This document shows positions 45,742 through 58,649 of a DNA stretch of 64,000 nucleotides, piece after piece. Source of the DNA: Plantago ovata (lineage: Eukaryota; Streptophyta; Magnoliopsida; Lamiales; Plantaginaceae); the NCBI GenBank assembly GCA_028274465.1, contig CM051455.1:107196942-107260941 (forward strand). Direction: 5' to 3'. Below the pieces are notes generated by a model. It did not search any database. It was given only the letters and a program-made list of their open reading frames with translations, and was not told the origin of the DNA. The stretch's first letter is position 1. Each line of letters begins with the position of its first letter. A program made the position numbers and the translations under genes.

Positions 45742-46474
45742 ATAGGGGTACTTAGATTCATTTGCAAAATTTTCGCCCAAACTCACTCACAGCAATTTCA
45801 ACTGAGCGACCAGAAACTGTGAAGCGCGAGGAACCAGCGTAGTCGAGTGTAGTCGTCGAGCAAGTCACTGTCCCTTTCCATCAAATCAAGTAAGTTCGAC
45901 TACCTTCTCTTCCTTTAATTTTTCTTTTACTCGCGCCATTACTATGTTTCTTTCATGTGTGCTCGCTCCTTTCTTGTAACAACTGCTCCCCTTTTTAAAT
46001 TTCTCGTCGGCCCCCTTCCTCACTATGTGTTAGTCGCTTCGCTTTATTTAGTTGTCTTCGCGCGTCTCATCTTTGAGACTTGGACTTAAAATATACATAA
46101 ACTGACCTCTCGGACCTTACATAAACCCACCGTTGATTGATGTTTTTCCTCTTCCTTTGTTTAGGATGTCCGAGAGGAGTGATAGCGAGAACATATCCGA
46201 GGGATGTGGGTGCGCGGACACCAGCAGTTCCTTATCTGCAAGTTTTCTCGATAGCGACCTGCCCGTGGTTGATGTACCCGAGGGAGAGGAGGAGATTGTG
46301 AGCACTCATCCCGAGGATAGGCTAGTCGCTCGGTCCCGGGGACCTAGGAACGAGTATGATCTAAACGACTCGTTCATTAATGATGAGGCCGAGGACGGCG
46401 CTACTCACAACGTTCCTCCCGAGGTAATAAACGACATTGTTTGGGCTCTCGGACACGGTTATGGGGCAGGTGGT
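45742..46474 (+). other. Leader with intron, upstream of the acidic ORF
   Basis: CpG-rich sequence with GAGCGACC and GTCGAGCAAGT motifs resembling the R region. A strong donor (ATCAA/GTAAGT at 45890) and acceptor (CCTTTGTTTAG at 46164) define a 275-nt T-rich intron ending one base before an ATG. This looks like a 5'-UTR intron of a gene or of a retroelement leader. Confidence 0.5.
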
Positions 46475-46477
46475 TGA
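46166..46477 (+). pseudogene. Acidic exon-like ORF cut by LTR I
   Basis: Starts MSERSDSENISEGCGCADT immediately after the predicted acceptor. It is acidic and Ser-rich, then DRLVARSRGPRNEYDLNDS, and ends within GHGYGAGG, where the TGA is supplied by the inserted LTR I at 46475. The real protein must have been longer. I recognise no domain. It may be the start of an ORF of the R element or of a host gene. The second contig copy at 52217 is the same reading broken by single-base deletions. Confidence 0.5.
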
Positions 46478-47745
46478 TGAACGCGGATTTGTCGGTTCCG
46501 GTTCAATCAATAATATTTGTTATTTAGCCAAAGGCAATCCACAACTACAACGAAAACCGTAGTGTAGCAGTAGAATGACTCGAGTGTCGTTCTCTCAGGA
46601 CTATAACTAGCTTTATCTATTTAACTAGAGAATATAAAACAACAGACAGATAGCAATAGGGGGTTTCTAGCAGATAATGGAGATTGGTGATAGTATTGTC
46701 CTTCTTAGCATAACGGGTCGATAATCATGCATAAATTCCTCGGTCTTGCATAGAGATCTTTGAATCAATCTAGTGTCCTGTTGCAAATATTAAGCACTAC
46801 GAAGATAATTGGTCTGACAAGTCAATCACGATTGTCCTAATGTGTTCCGTAATTATTCAACACTACGAAGATAATTGGTCTGATGGTCGACAAGTGTCCA
46901 ATTGTGCATAATAATTGATACAACATACGAGAATTTTGGTTACAACTGATCAACGAAATAAAGCAATGACACGGAGTATAATGCGCGATATAGCCATTAG
47001 CATGATTATCTTCCCTTCGCTAAGAATTCACATACTACCACCAACGATAAGTTTAGCTACTCATAATAGGCATGCAATCAACAGATATCATAGAAGAAAA
47101 CATGTTGAAAGAATATAAAATAAGTAGAATAAAACTGTAAGATACAAAGTTACCGAAGGTTGTCAGTCTCCGGGTGATTGCGATCCTACGAGCTCCAAAC
47201 TGCTATGAAAAAGTATCCCCTAAGCTACGGAACTCCCAGGACAGGCCCCGGGAAGTTCCTACCTAAAACTATAGAGAGAGGTGAGAGAGAAGGTCTGGAA
47301 AGATATGATTTTCGGAGAAAAACTGAGCACTATATATAGGCCCTGAAAAACTACGGGGCGGTTCGCCCCAGCACGCGGCGGTTCGCCCCAGAGTTTTCTC
47401 GCGGAATTTCCGCGTTTTCGACGCGTTTTTGGATTTCTTCACCTTTTCGGACTCGGTTTCTCACTTCTAGTAGCCTTCTAACCTCCAGATTCGGCCCCTA
47501 GACTTCAAATCCTATCCGGAAACCTTCAGATACTCCAAATAGGCTTCTGGAACACCAATTCCTTGTCAACTTCAATATAATTGCCCGGAAATCCCCGAAT
47601 TTCAACCAAAACCTGTAAAATAAAATCTAAAGGGAAACGTGACACTATTCTAATAAAATGTACTAAAATATAGCTAAATTAACATAGATGATAGCTAAAA
47701 TAGGTGAAAAAGACTCGAATGAAAGTGTAAAATACACATTCATCA
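46475..47745 (-). repeat. LTR I (3' LTR of E6, left contig copy)
   Basis: TGATGAACGCGG...CATTCATCA, followed by the polypurine tract. It has an extra TACGAAGATA subrepeat compared with LTR B. TATA-like TATATATAG near 47331 and palindromes at 47355-47394. Confidence 0.88.
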
Positions 47746-50700
47746 AACTCCCCAAACCGAACCTTTGCTTGTCCTCAAGCAACTAAGCTAGACTCTAATA
47801 CAAAAAACATGCAAGACACAAAATGGAGTTTCATGCCAAATAAAATGAACTAGTCTACTGAATCTACAAAAAAACATATGAACAAAAACCATACGAATCA
47901 AAGCATGAATATAGGTTGAAGAATACCTCGATTGACTTATACACATCCACATAAGTACTTATGTCAAGACAAGATAGTCTCTTGTAACATTCTCTACCTG
48001 GACCTAGTTAGTGACGACGTAATGATGCATTCTAAGATACGAATGATTGCCCCGTGCCTATGAAAATGAGGACTTACTGCTGTTCCAACATGTTAAGACT
48101 TTTCCCCAAAAGAGGTCGAACCAGTACTGGCTCTCATCAAACGAAGGAGGGTTCCCTATAAAAGATAACACTCCCCTATTCTCCCCATCTCCTAAGTAAA
48201 GTCTTAAGCTATTCACCACTTCCTGAATGGCAGGACGAGGAAGGTCTAGAACAGATGACACTCAAAAAGATAAAAAACACGATTACGAACATTACAAAAA
48301 TGGAAAAGACTCAACACTTTGCTAAACTGCTATTTGGCTTTTTCTTGGACCCTTCTTTGCTTTTTTAGGGTCTTTTTTTTTTTTTTTGTAGATTCTTTTT
48401 TTCTTTTTTTCTTTTTCTCTTTTTTCTGGAATTTTCTTTCTCTTTTTTTCGATTTTTCTAGCCAGCAGTAGCATAACAAAAAGAGAAACAAAACGACTCA
48501 CACGACTTCCCCAAACCTATTCGAAAGAATAGGTTGGAGCAAAAATTCACGGAAAAGGAAAAATAAAATCACGATACGAAAAATGAAAAACAGAAACAAG
48601 TCTATGATAGTGTAACCCCCTCCCCAAACCTATTCGGAAGAATAGGTTACAAACAAAGGATCACACAACCTCACACTACCTCCTTCCTAGGCATTTAGAA
48701 TCTCAAAGCATGGTGAAGACTTGTTGCCTCTTAGGTACATAATTACTCGGGAAAACAACCATAAGACCCTAACATGCATCATCCTATTATAAAGGCCTTC
48801 GTGAACCGCAGTAGAGAAAACACCACTAAGTGATGTCGAGACTACCAAGCTTAACTAAGTGCAATACATAATTGTGACAAGCCAAGCGAGAAAAACCTCA
48901 AACAAATTCATAGAGATGAAGCATACGATTAATGGCATAGTTGGTTGATCTACCCAATAAAAAAGTTCAAAAAATTCGGCAATAAACTCCATATAAAACA
49001 TGCAAGACTATCCTAGGATGAATGTAGTGAATGCAACCTAAAAAATCTAAGAAAACAGAACGTGCAAATGCAAATGCAGACGGATAAAGCATGCGAGGTA
49101 CTATACTCATCCTACCAATTCCAAGCTCCAAACTAACAACATCAGATCACTTAAATCGCTTCCCCCCTCATGAAATTAACGCTAGCCCCTAGCAGTAAGA
49201 AAATGAGGAAATAAGATGTGATACTAGATGTTACCCCATGGTTTGGCCTCGGTCGGCTGAGTGTGCTGCTTGTGATTTATTGGGCCTCCTCTGGGAGCTT
49301 CATATATGATCATCGGGACTTGTGGTAGTGGCGGTAGTTCCATCAATAGATCGGATAGGGCCAATTCAACCATCTGTATCACCATTGTCCCTATTGTCTT
49401 CATTGTAACTATTGTCACGCACATCGTCACTGGTAGAGTTGCAGTGTCGAATGGAATCTTCAAGATTGGCCGCCTCTGTTATGGAATCTTCCACCCGGTA
49501 TCTCTCCAACAGGTTGTGAACTGTTGAAGGGGAAAGGGCAGTGCTATCAGGACCTCCCCCTCCAGCATTTTACACCCCATGGAGGTTACAGCGAGCTGCT
49601 TGGGTATTCAGGGGTTGTTTGCCGTTTTTTTCCTATGTCGAACACATTCTCTACAGTTGATGCTCCCAATGTCAATATGATGCTCTTTTTAGAGGCAGGC
49701 AAGGGGCGCCCCAACGAGGGACTGTGTACCCATGGCATTATGTTTTGGAACCAAGCTAGCGCTTCGGAACCTTCTAGCAACTGCGAACTCAAGATTGAAT
49801 CCGTCGCGGCCAAAATGTCCCGGTGCCTTCCTGTTCACTCGAACTCTCACAGTCTGTGATGGAGTGATGTAAGATGACTAATAATGGTTCTGTCCTTCGG
49901 TGGTGCATGAATAGCATAGGAGTCCTACTCCAGGTGTACTCTACTCCTCCTCTTGGATAATCCACGATGTTGTTGCAAACCCCTGGCTCGAAGCACATCT
50001 AAGAGGTCACTTCCTTGACATGGTTTTCACGCAATATGCGGGAATGCTCCCTTTTCCCTTGGTATGGTTCCTACAAACAGCAGTTAGTACCTCGTATGAC
50101 AAAAACTGACTCATGCATATGCTCGTGTAAGCGAGATATAATCAAGTGACAAAATCAACAAACGAGCTCCCCAAATCGTAATGTCTAGTCTCAGCTTCTT
50201 CATTATGCAACATACCAACGTAAAACTACTACTGCAGTACATCACATTATGCTCTTACTAAACAACCCAATATCCTAGATAAAATCACGGCTCAATTCCA
50301 TACCATAATAGCCGAAAAATTCTACCAAATAGATCCTCATACTCAACAATTTAGCATCTCTATCGTCAAATCTACTCAATACATCAATAAACACAATATA
50401 TGCTAGAAATCAAAGATAAAGACATACTTAATGCTAACAAGAATATATCATCTAGTAGCAAAATACCCAAATCACACTTCAAGCAAAATGAGCATGCAAT
50501 TGATAGTAAATAAATGTCTAATCACACAAAATAAACATTACCTATGCATCAAATAAGCATAAGCATAATTGAAGCTCAAATTAGAAAACCCCCTAAATTC
50601 GAAATTAGTGTTCTAAGGATGATACCTCAGATCTGAAAAATCCTAACGCATATAAGGCGAATCTGTTCGGATGGGATGATAGATCATGTAATAGCTTCGA

Positions 50701-50843
50701 TTTAACTAAAGAACTAAATTTGGTCAAGAATTGAAGAAGTTATGAAGATTTGAATGTAGAATCGCGTTTTTCGGGGTTTTTTGGGAAGAAGGAATGAAGA
50801 TGAAAGAAGAAAATGCGGATTTGGGGAAGAAAATCCGCGTTTT
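47746..50843 (-). mobile_element. E6 3' internal region, left contig copy (to gap)
   Basis: Polypurine tract, pyrimidine-rich tract (48340-48455), two hairpin motifs, and the reverse complement of the acidic ORF and ORF Z. ORF Z here (about 49689-50108) is broken by many single-base gaps that the right copy does not have. It ends in the gap before gag-pro. Confidence 0.75.
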
Positions 50844-50943
50844 NNNNNNNNNNNNNNNNNNNNNNNNNNNNNNNNNNNNNNNNNNNNNNNNNNNNNNNNN
50901 NNNNNNNNNNNNNNNNNNNNNNNNNNNNNNNNNNNNNNNNNNN
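50844..50943. other. Assembly gap (100 N)
   Basis: Exactly 100 N between the two near-identical blocks. Left side ends AAATCCGCGTTTT; right side begins ACCGAAGGTTGTC, matching 44889. Confidence 0.99.
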
Positions 50944-52516
50944 ACCGAAGGTTGTCAATCTCCGAAGAATCGCGGTCTCACAAGCTCCAAATCGATAAGA
51001 AAAAGTGTCTCCTATGCTAAGAACGAGAACAGGCTCTGGAGAATTCTACCTAAACTAATGAGAAAGGTATGGAAAAAGGTCTGAGAAAGTATGAAAAACG
51101 GAGAAAACTGAGCACTATATACAGGAGTTCGGAACGTGTGGGGCGAGTCGCCCCACTCACCGGCGTTGTTTCTCAATTCTTGCTTGTGATTCTAGCAATT
51201 CCTTCGGAGATTGACAACCTTCGTCGGTAACATTGTATGCTCTCCATTTTTGTATTTATATTAATTTCTTTCAACATGTTTTCATTCAATCTTGCTTTGA
51301 TTCTTGTTGATTGCAATCTATCTATGAGTAGCTAAATTCTATCGTTGGTGATAGTATGTGATTTCTTAGCTAGGGTTCTTAATTATGCATGATGGCTGTA
51401 ACGCGATTCAGACTTGACTTATTGCTTTAATTTTTTTGATCTATCTAAGCATCTATCTTCGTAGTGTGGAATTGAACAAACACATTGGACAATCATGATC
51501 TTAGATCTCTATGCAAACGTTCAAGTACTTCATGCATGATTATTAACCTGATGCTTTGATGATCATACTATCGCCAACTTCCATTATAATTGATAAGAAA
51601 ATATGTGCTAAGTCGATTGTTAGTTTATAGTTTTAAGTTAAATTAGATAAAGCTAGTTAAGTCCTAGAGATCGACAACTCGAGGTTGATTTACTTCTACA
51701 CTACGTGCTTTGGTTTTCGTTGATAGGTGTGAATTGCCTTTGGCTAAAACAAATTTATTGATTAATTGAGTCTGACAAACTTCGGTTCATCAATAGGGGT
51801 ACTTAGATTCATTTGCAAAATTTTCGCCCAAACTCACTCACAGAATTTTCAACTGAGCGACCAGAAACTGTGAAGCGCGAGGAACCAGCGTAGTCGAGTG
51901 TAGTCGTCGAGCAAGTCACTGTCCCTTTCCATCAAATCAAGTAAGTTCGACTACCTTCTCTTCCTTTAATTTTTCTTTTACTCGCGCCATTACTGTTTCT
52001 TTCATTGTGTGCTCGCTCCTTTCTTGTAACAACTGCTCCCCTTTTTAAATTTCTCGTCGGCCCCCTCCTCACTATGTGTTAGTCGCTTCGCTTTATGTAG
52101 TTGTCTTCGCGCGTCTCATCTTTGAGACTTGGACGTAAAATATACATAAACTGACCTCTCGGACCTTACATAAAACCCACCGTTGATTGATGTTTTTTCC
52201 TCTTCCTTTGTTTAGGATGTCCGAGAGTGATACGAGAACATATCCGAGGGATGTTGGTGCGCGGACACCAGCAGTTTCCTTATCTGCAAGTTTTCTCGAT
52301 AGCGACCTGCCCGTGGTTGATGTACCGAGGGAGAGGAGGAGATTGTGAGCACTCATCCCGAGGATAGGCTAGTCGCTCGGTCCCGGGGACCTAGGAACGA
52401 GTATGATCTAAACGACTCGTTCATTAATGATGAGGCCGAGGACGGCGCTACTCACAACGTCCTCCCAGGTAATAAACGACTTGTTTGGGCTCTCGACACG
52501 GTTATGGGCAGGTGGT
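50944..52516. repeat. Right contig copy of LTR H, inverted LTR and acidic ORF
   Basis: Matches 44889-46474 with numerous single-base deletions, for example CGAGAGTGATACGAGAAC versus CGAGAGGAGTGATAGCGAG. The inverted LTR is at 51166-51792, and the ORF start ATG is at 52217 but frame-broken. Noise fades after about 52560. Confidence 0.75.
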
Positions 52517-53774
52517 TGATGAACGCGATTGTCGGTTCGGTTCAATCAAATAAATTTGTAATTTAGCCAAAGGCAATCCACAACTACAACGAAAACCGTA
52601 GTGTAGCAGTAGAATGACTCGAGTGTCGTTCTCTCAGGACTATAACTAGCTTTATCTATTTAACAAGAGAATAAAACAACAGACAGATAGCAATAGGGGG
52701 TTTCTAGCAGATAATGGATTGGTGATAGTATGGTCCTTCTTAACATAACGGGTCGATAATCATGCATAAATTCCTCGGTCTTGCATAGAGATCTTTGAAT
52801 CAATCTAGTGTCCTGTTGCAAATATTAAGCACTACGAAGATAATTGGTCTGACAGTCAATCACGATTGTCCTAATGTGTTCCGTAATTATTCAACACTAC
52901 GAAGATAATTGGTCTGATGGTCGACAAGTGTCCAATTGTGCATAATATTGATACAACATACGAGAATTTTGGTTACAACTGATCAACGAAATAAAGCAAT
53001 GACACGGAGTATAATGCGCGATATAGCCATTAGCATGATTATCTTCCTTCGCTAAGAATTCACATACTACCACCAACGATAAGTTTAGCTACTCATAATA
53101 GGCATGCAATCAACAGAAATCATAGAAGAAAACATGTTGAAAGATATAAAATAAGTAGAATAAAACTGTAAGATACAAAGTTACCGAAGGTTGTCAATCT
53201 CCGGATGATTGCGATCCTACGAGCTCCAAACTGCTATGAAAAAGTATCCCCTAAGCTACGGAACTCCCAGGACAGGCCCCGGGAAGTTCCTACCTAAAAC
53301 TATAGAGAGAGGTGAGAGAGAAGGTCTGGAAAGATATGATTTTCGGAGAAAAACTGAGCACTATATATAGGCCCTGAAAAACTACGGGGCGGTTCGCCCC
53401 AGCACGCGGCGGTTCGCCCCAGAGTTTCTCGCGGAATTTCCGCGTTTTCGACGCGTTTTTGGATTTCTTCACCTTTTCGGACTCGGTTTCTCACTTCTAG
53501 TAGCCTTCTAACCTCCAGATTCGGCCCTAGACTTCAAATCCTATCCGGAAACCTTCAGATACTCCAAATAGGCTTCTGGAACACCAATTCCTTGTCAACT
53601 TCAATATAATTGCCCGGAAATCCCCGAATTTCAACCAAAACCTGTAAAATAAAATCTAAAGGGAAACGTGACACTATTCTAATAAAATGTACTAAAATAT
53701 AGCTAAATTAACATAGATGATAGCTAAAATAGGTGAAAAAGACTCGAATGAAAGTGTAAAATACACATTCATCA
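52517..53774 (-). repeat. LTR I' (3' LTR of E6, right contig copy)
   Basis: Same sequence as 46475-47745 apart from scattered single-base gaps. Confidence 0.85.
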
Positions 53775-55715
53775 ACTCCCCAAACCGAACCTTTGCTTGT
53801 CCTCAAGCAACTAAGCTAGACTCTAATACAAAAAACATGCAAGACACAAATGGAGTTCATGCCAAATAAAATGAACTAGTCTACTGAATCTACAAAAAAC
53901 ATATGAACAAAAACCATACGAATCAAAGCATGAATATAGGTTGAAGAATACCTCGATTGACTTATACACATCCACATAAGTACTTATGTCAAGACAAGAT
54001 AGTCTCTTGTAACATTCTCTACCTGGACCTAGTTAGTGACGACGTAATGATGCATTCTAAGATACGAATGATTGCCCCGTGCCTATGAAAATGAGGACTT
54101 ACTGCTGTTCCAACATGTTAAGACTTTTCCCCAAAAGAGGTCGAACCAGTACTGGCTCTCATCAAACGAAGGAGGGTTCCCTATAAAAGATAACACTCCC
54201 CTATTCTCCCCATCTCCTAAGTAAAGTCTTAAGCTATTCACCACTTCCTGAATGGCAGGACGAGGAAGGTCTAGAACAGATGACACTCAAAAAAGATAAA
54301 AAACACACGATTACGAACATTACAAAAATGGAAAAGACTCAACACTTTGCTAAACTGCTATTTGGCTTTTTCTTGGACCCTTCTTTGCTTTTTTAGGGTC
54401 TTTTTTTTTTTTTTTGTAGATTCTTTTTTTCTTTTTTTCTTTTTCTCTTTTTTCTGGAATTTTCTTTCTCTTTTTTTCGATTTTTCTAGCCAGCAGTAGC
54501 ATAACAAAAAGAGAACAAAACGACTCACACGACTTCCCAAACCTATTCGAAAGAATAGGTTGGAGCAAAAAATTCACGGAAAAGGAAAAATAAAATCACG
54601 ATACGAAAATGAAAAACAGAAACAAGTCTATGATAGTGTAACCCCCTCCCCAAACCTATTCGGAAGAATAGGTTACAAACAAAGGATCACACAACCTCAC
54701 ACTACCTCCTTCCTAGGCATTTAGAAATCTCAAAGCATGGTGAAGACTTGTTGCCTCTTAGGTACATAATTACTCGGGAAAACAACCATAAGACCCTAAC
54801 ATGCATCATCCTATTATAAAGGCCTTCGTGAACCGCAGTAGAGAAAACACCACTAAGTGATGTCGAGACTACCAAGCTTAACTAAGTGCAATACATAATT
54901 GTGACAAGCCAAGCGAGAAAAACCTCAAACAAATTCATAGAGATGAAGCATACGATTAATGGCATAGTTGGTTGATCTACCCAATAAAAAAGTTCAAAAA
55001 ATTCGGCAATAAACTCCATATAAAACATGCAAGACTATCCTAGGATGAATGTAGTGAATGCAACCTAAAAAATCTAAGAAAACAGAACGTGCAAATGCAA
55101 ATGCAGACGGATAAAGCATGCGAGGTACTATACTCATCCTACCAATTCCAAGCTCCAAACTAACAACATCAGATCACTTAAATCGCTTCCCCCCTCATGA
55201 AATTAACGCTAGCCCCTAGCAGTAAGAAAATGAGGAAATAAGATGTGATACTAGATGTTACCCCATGGTTTGGCCTCGGTCGGCTGAGTGTGCTGCTTGT
55301 GATTTATTGGGCCTCCTCTGGGAGCTTCATATATGATCATCGGGACTTGTGGTAGTGGCGGTAGTTCCATCAATAGATCGGATAGGGCCAATTCAACCAT
55401 CTGTATCACCATTGTCCCTATTGTCTTCATTGTAACTATTGTCACGCACATCGTCACTGGTAGAGTTGCAGTGTCGAATGGAATCTTCAAGATTGGCCGC
55501 CTCTGTTATGGAATCTTCCACCCGGTATCTCTCCAACAGGTTGTGAACTGTTGAAGGGGAAAGGGCAGTGCTATCAGGACCTCCCCCTCCAGCATTTTAC
55601 ACCCCATGGAGGTTACAGCGAGCTGCTTGGGTATTCAGGGGTTGTTTGCCGTTTTTTTCCTATGTCGAACACATTCTCTACAGTTGATGCTCCCAATGTC
55701 AATATGATGCTCTTT

Positions 55716-56135
55716 TTAGAGGCAGGCAAGGGGCGCCCCAACGAGGGACTGTGTACCCATGGCATTATGTTTTGGAACCAAGCTAGCGCTTCGGAACCTT
55801 CTAGCAACTGCGAACTCAAGATTGAATCCGTCGCGGCCAAAATGTCCCGGTGCCTTCCTGTTCACTCGAACTCTACAGTCCTCGTGATGGAGTGATGACG
55901 TAATAATGGTTTCTGTCCCTTCGGTGGTGCATGAATAGGCATAGGAGTCCTTACTCCAGGTGTACTCTAGCTCCTCCTCTTGGATAATCCACGATGTTGT
56001 TGCAAAACCCCTTGGCTCGAACGCACATCTAACGAGGTCACCTTCCTTGACATGGTTCTTCACAGCAATCATGCGGGAATGCTCCTTTCCCTTGGTATGG
56101 TTCCTACAAACAGCAGTTAGTACCTCGTATGACAC
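55716..56135 (-). CDS. ORF Z of E6 (unknown, env position)
   Basis: An open reading of 139 codons, although the predicted acceptor at 56104-56105 would remove the first residues, leaving the part from NHTKGKEHSRMIAVKN. The core IIQEEELEYTWSKDSYAY is identical to E4 and E7. Compared with them it lacks the KYWRGIDY segment: a short in-frame deletion puts AVKNHVKEGDLV in its place. Frame conservation despite the deletion suggests past selection. No homologous family recalled; no membrane segment seen. Confidence 0.55.
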   Translation of the reverse strand: MSYEVLTAVCRNHTKGKEHSRMIAVKNHVKEGDLVRCAFEPRGFATTSWIIQEEELEYTWSKDSYAYSCTTEGTETIITSSLHHEDCRVRVNRKAPGHFGRDGFNLEFAVARRFRSASLVPKHNAMGTQSLVGAPLACL

Positions 56136-57174
56136 AAAACTGACTCATGCATATGCTAGTGTAAGAGAGATATAATCAAGTGACAAAATCAACAAACGAG
56201 CTCCCCAAACCGTAATGTCTAGTCTAGCTTCTTCATTATGCAACATACCAACGTAACTACTACATGCAGTACATCACATTATGCTCTTACTAAACAACCA
56301 ATATCCTAGATAACAAGGCTCAATTCATACCATAATAGCGAAAAATTCTACCAACATAGATCCTCATACTCAACAATTTAGCATTCTATCGTCAAATCTA
56401 CCAACATTACATCAATAAACACAACTATATGCTAGAAATCAAAGATAAAGACATAATGCATAACAAGATATATCATCTAGTAGCAAAATACCCAAATCAA
56501 CAATTCAAGCAAAATTGAGCATGCAATTGATAGTAAATAACATGTCTAATCACACAAATAACATACCTATGCATCAAATAAGCATAATTGAAGCTCAAAT
56601 TAGAAAACCCCCAAATTCGAAATTAGTGTTCTAAGGATGATACCTCAGATCTGAAAATCTAACGCATAAGGATGAAATCTGTTCGGATGGGATGATAGAT
56701 CATGTAATAGGCTTCGATTTAAGCTAAAGAACACTAAATTTGGTCAAGAATTGAAGAAGTTATGAAGATTTGAATGTAGAATCGCGTTTTTCGGGTTTTT
56801 TGGGAGAAGGAATGAAGATGAATGAAGAAAATGAGGATTTGGGGAAGAAATCCGCGTTTTTGAACTTCTGGAGCCGTGAGGCGGTTCTCCCCCCAAGCGG
56901 GGCAGTTCGCCCCGTGCTCCCGATGTGGGGAGACGGCTTTCGTCGACAGAAAATGCGGTTTTAATCCCCGAAACCAATTTTTTTCAAAACACCACTCGAA
57001 AAATCTCACTCAAACAAAAGCACATACGACACACATGAACAAATTCGCATATGAGAAGTAATTAGTTCAAGAATGAATGCACGCAGAAAAGCAATAAAGA
57101 AAGCGATAAAAATTCCGGGTTGCCTCCCGGATAGCGTCATTGTTTAAAGTCTTTGACTCGACTCCTGTCTGCGC

Positions 57175-58500
57175 CTATCTCTTCTTTTTGCGGGTACTAG
57201 GCTTCCCCTTCATTGATCTCCTCTCCATGCCGCGAACCTGTGAATAAGAAAGAATATAGGCTGCAAGACCACAATAGTGAGTAGTAATATCAAGCGGTTC
57301 AGGTGGATCTGGTATGGCTCGCAACACGTGTTGCTTGCCATCTACTTCGATGGTGCAAGTTCTTTGGTAGATGTCCATCACGGAGCGTAGTTTAGTCAAG
57401 AACGTTTTCCCTAAGAGTATGACATCCCCCGTTCCAGGTGCAGATGCCGGCATAACTACAAAATTGGTGTATATAGATGCTTCACCAATCTTGACCAACA
57501 CATTTTTCACCACGCCCTCGGGTCTCATAAAGGATCCATCCGCCAGTTGCACAATAGCCCTTTGCTCAGATAGTTTTCCAATGTTGCTCTTTTCAAACAC
57601 ATTCAAAGGAATTATGTTTGAGTAGGATCCCGTATCTAGTGTGGCGCGGACATCTTCAAGCTCACCAATCCCTACCTTTACATCGAAACTTTTAGGGAGT
57701 GGTTCGGGATCCTCTTGTTCCTCATCACTTGTGTCAGAACCAAGGCCCTTCTCTTCTTCCTCATCCTGTAGGAGTTCTTCCGTCATGCAACACTCGCACC
57801 TAACAACCTTCCTGATGGTGATTTCGTCAGGTACATCACCAGCCAATGTAATGGCATTCGACTTCACAGTGCTGCTAGGCAGTTTGCCTTGCTCCCTACT
57901 TGCTCCTCGATCGATCAACTCTTGCATCTTCTGATGGGCAAGCCTAGTGCTCTCTTCCAACCTATCAAGCCTTGCCCTAGTCTTCTCAGAATCTTCTTCA
58001 TAACGTTTGAGAAAACTTTGTGTGTGATCAACCATCTTCTGCAAGTTCTCCATCAGTTGAGCCGACTTCGACTTCGGTGGCTCTTTCGGAGCGGGGTTTT
58101 CGCAGTGATCATTACCATAGTTCAACCTACTACGGTCTTGGTTAGGTCCATAAGTTTGGTTAGCCGGTGCATATCCTTGATTGTTACGGTATACTTTTCT
58201 ACAAAATCCACCTCGAGGGTTCCTACCGTCTTGTCCGTAGCTAACTTCTTGAGTACCAAACTCCGTAGCAAAGGCTTCTTCTTCGCCTCCTCGAGCCCAG
58301 TTGCCATCATCGTATGCCAGCTCCGATCTACGCATATGAGCCCCATGCCCATAGTTCTTGCATATTCGGCATACTTCGTTCGAAGTAGTTGTTCCGGTGG
58401 CGCTCTTGAGGACTTGCTTCAATTCGTTGGTAAAGCACTCGAATTGATCCCCATTCCCCCTGTACATAGGTGGAGCTTCAGGTCCACGCCTCCTAACCAT
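57175..58500 (-). pseudogene. E6 gag C-terminus and protease
   Basis: 441 codons open. Near residue 45 lies the zinc knuckle CRICKNYGHGAHMR, whose last Cys is replaced by Arg, weakening it. A coiled-coil-like segment (MVDHTQSFLKRYEEDSEK) follows, then an acidic region and the retropepsin ATLDTGSYSNIIPLNVF with downstream VILLGKTFLTKL. The C-terminus is basic (KGKPSTRKKKR). The ORF stops there, and the following sequence is the GGGAGGCAACCCGG block, not reverse transcriptase. In the full protein it would be joined to the gag core upstream; a TAG in place of a Trp codon near 58550 and a frameshift near 58697 break the link. Confidence 0.85.
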
Positions 58501-58649
58501 TGCTCTTGGGTCCTTGAACTGCGAACCCTTAGCAAGCCTTTCGAAAACAGCCTAGACGGCTTCTGCGGTTTCCTCCCAAATATTGCCTCGGCATTGGAAA
58601 TCCACCACGTGTTGGTTCTCGAAGGTTAGTCCATTGTAGAAGTGTTGGA

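Larger units (their letters stand above)
44889..50843. other. Left copy of a probable false duplication
   Basis: Colinear with 50944-about 56858 at an offset of roughly 6027-6055 bp. The two are identical over long stretches in the middle: ORFs of 67, 79, 73 and 75 codons are the same. This copy becomes indel-rich from about 49850 towards the gap. The pattern fits an uncorrected contig end. Confidence 0.75.
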
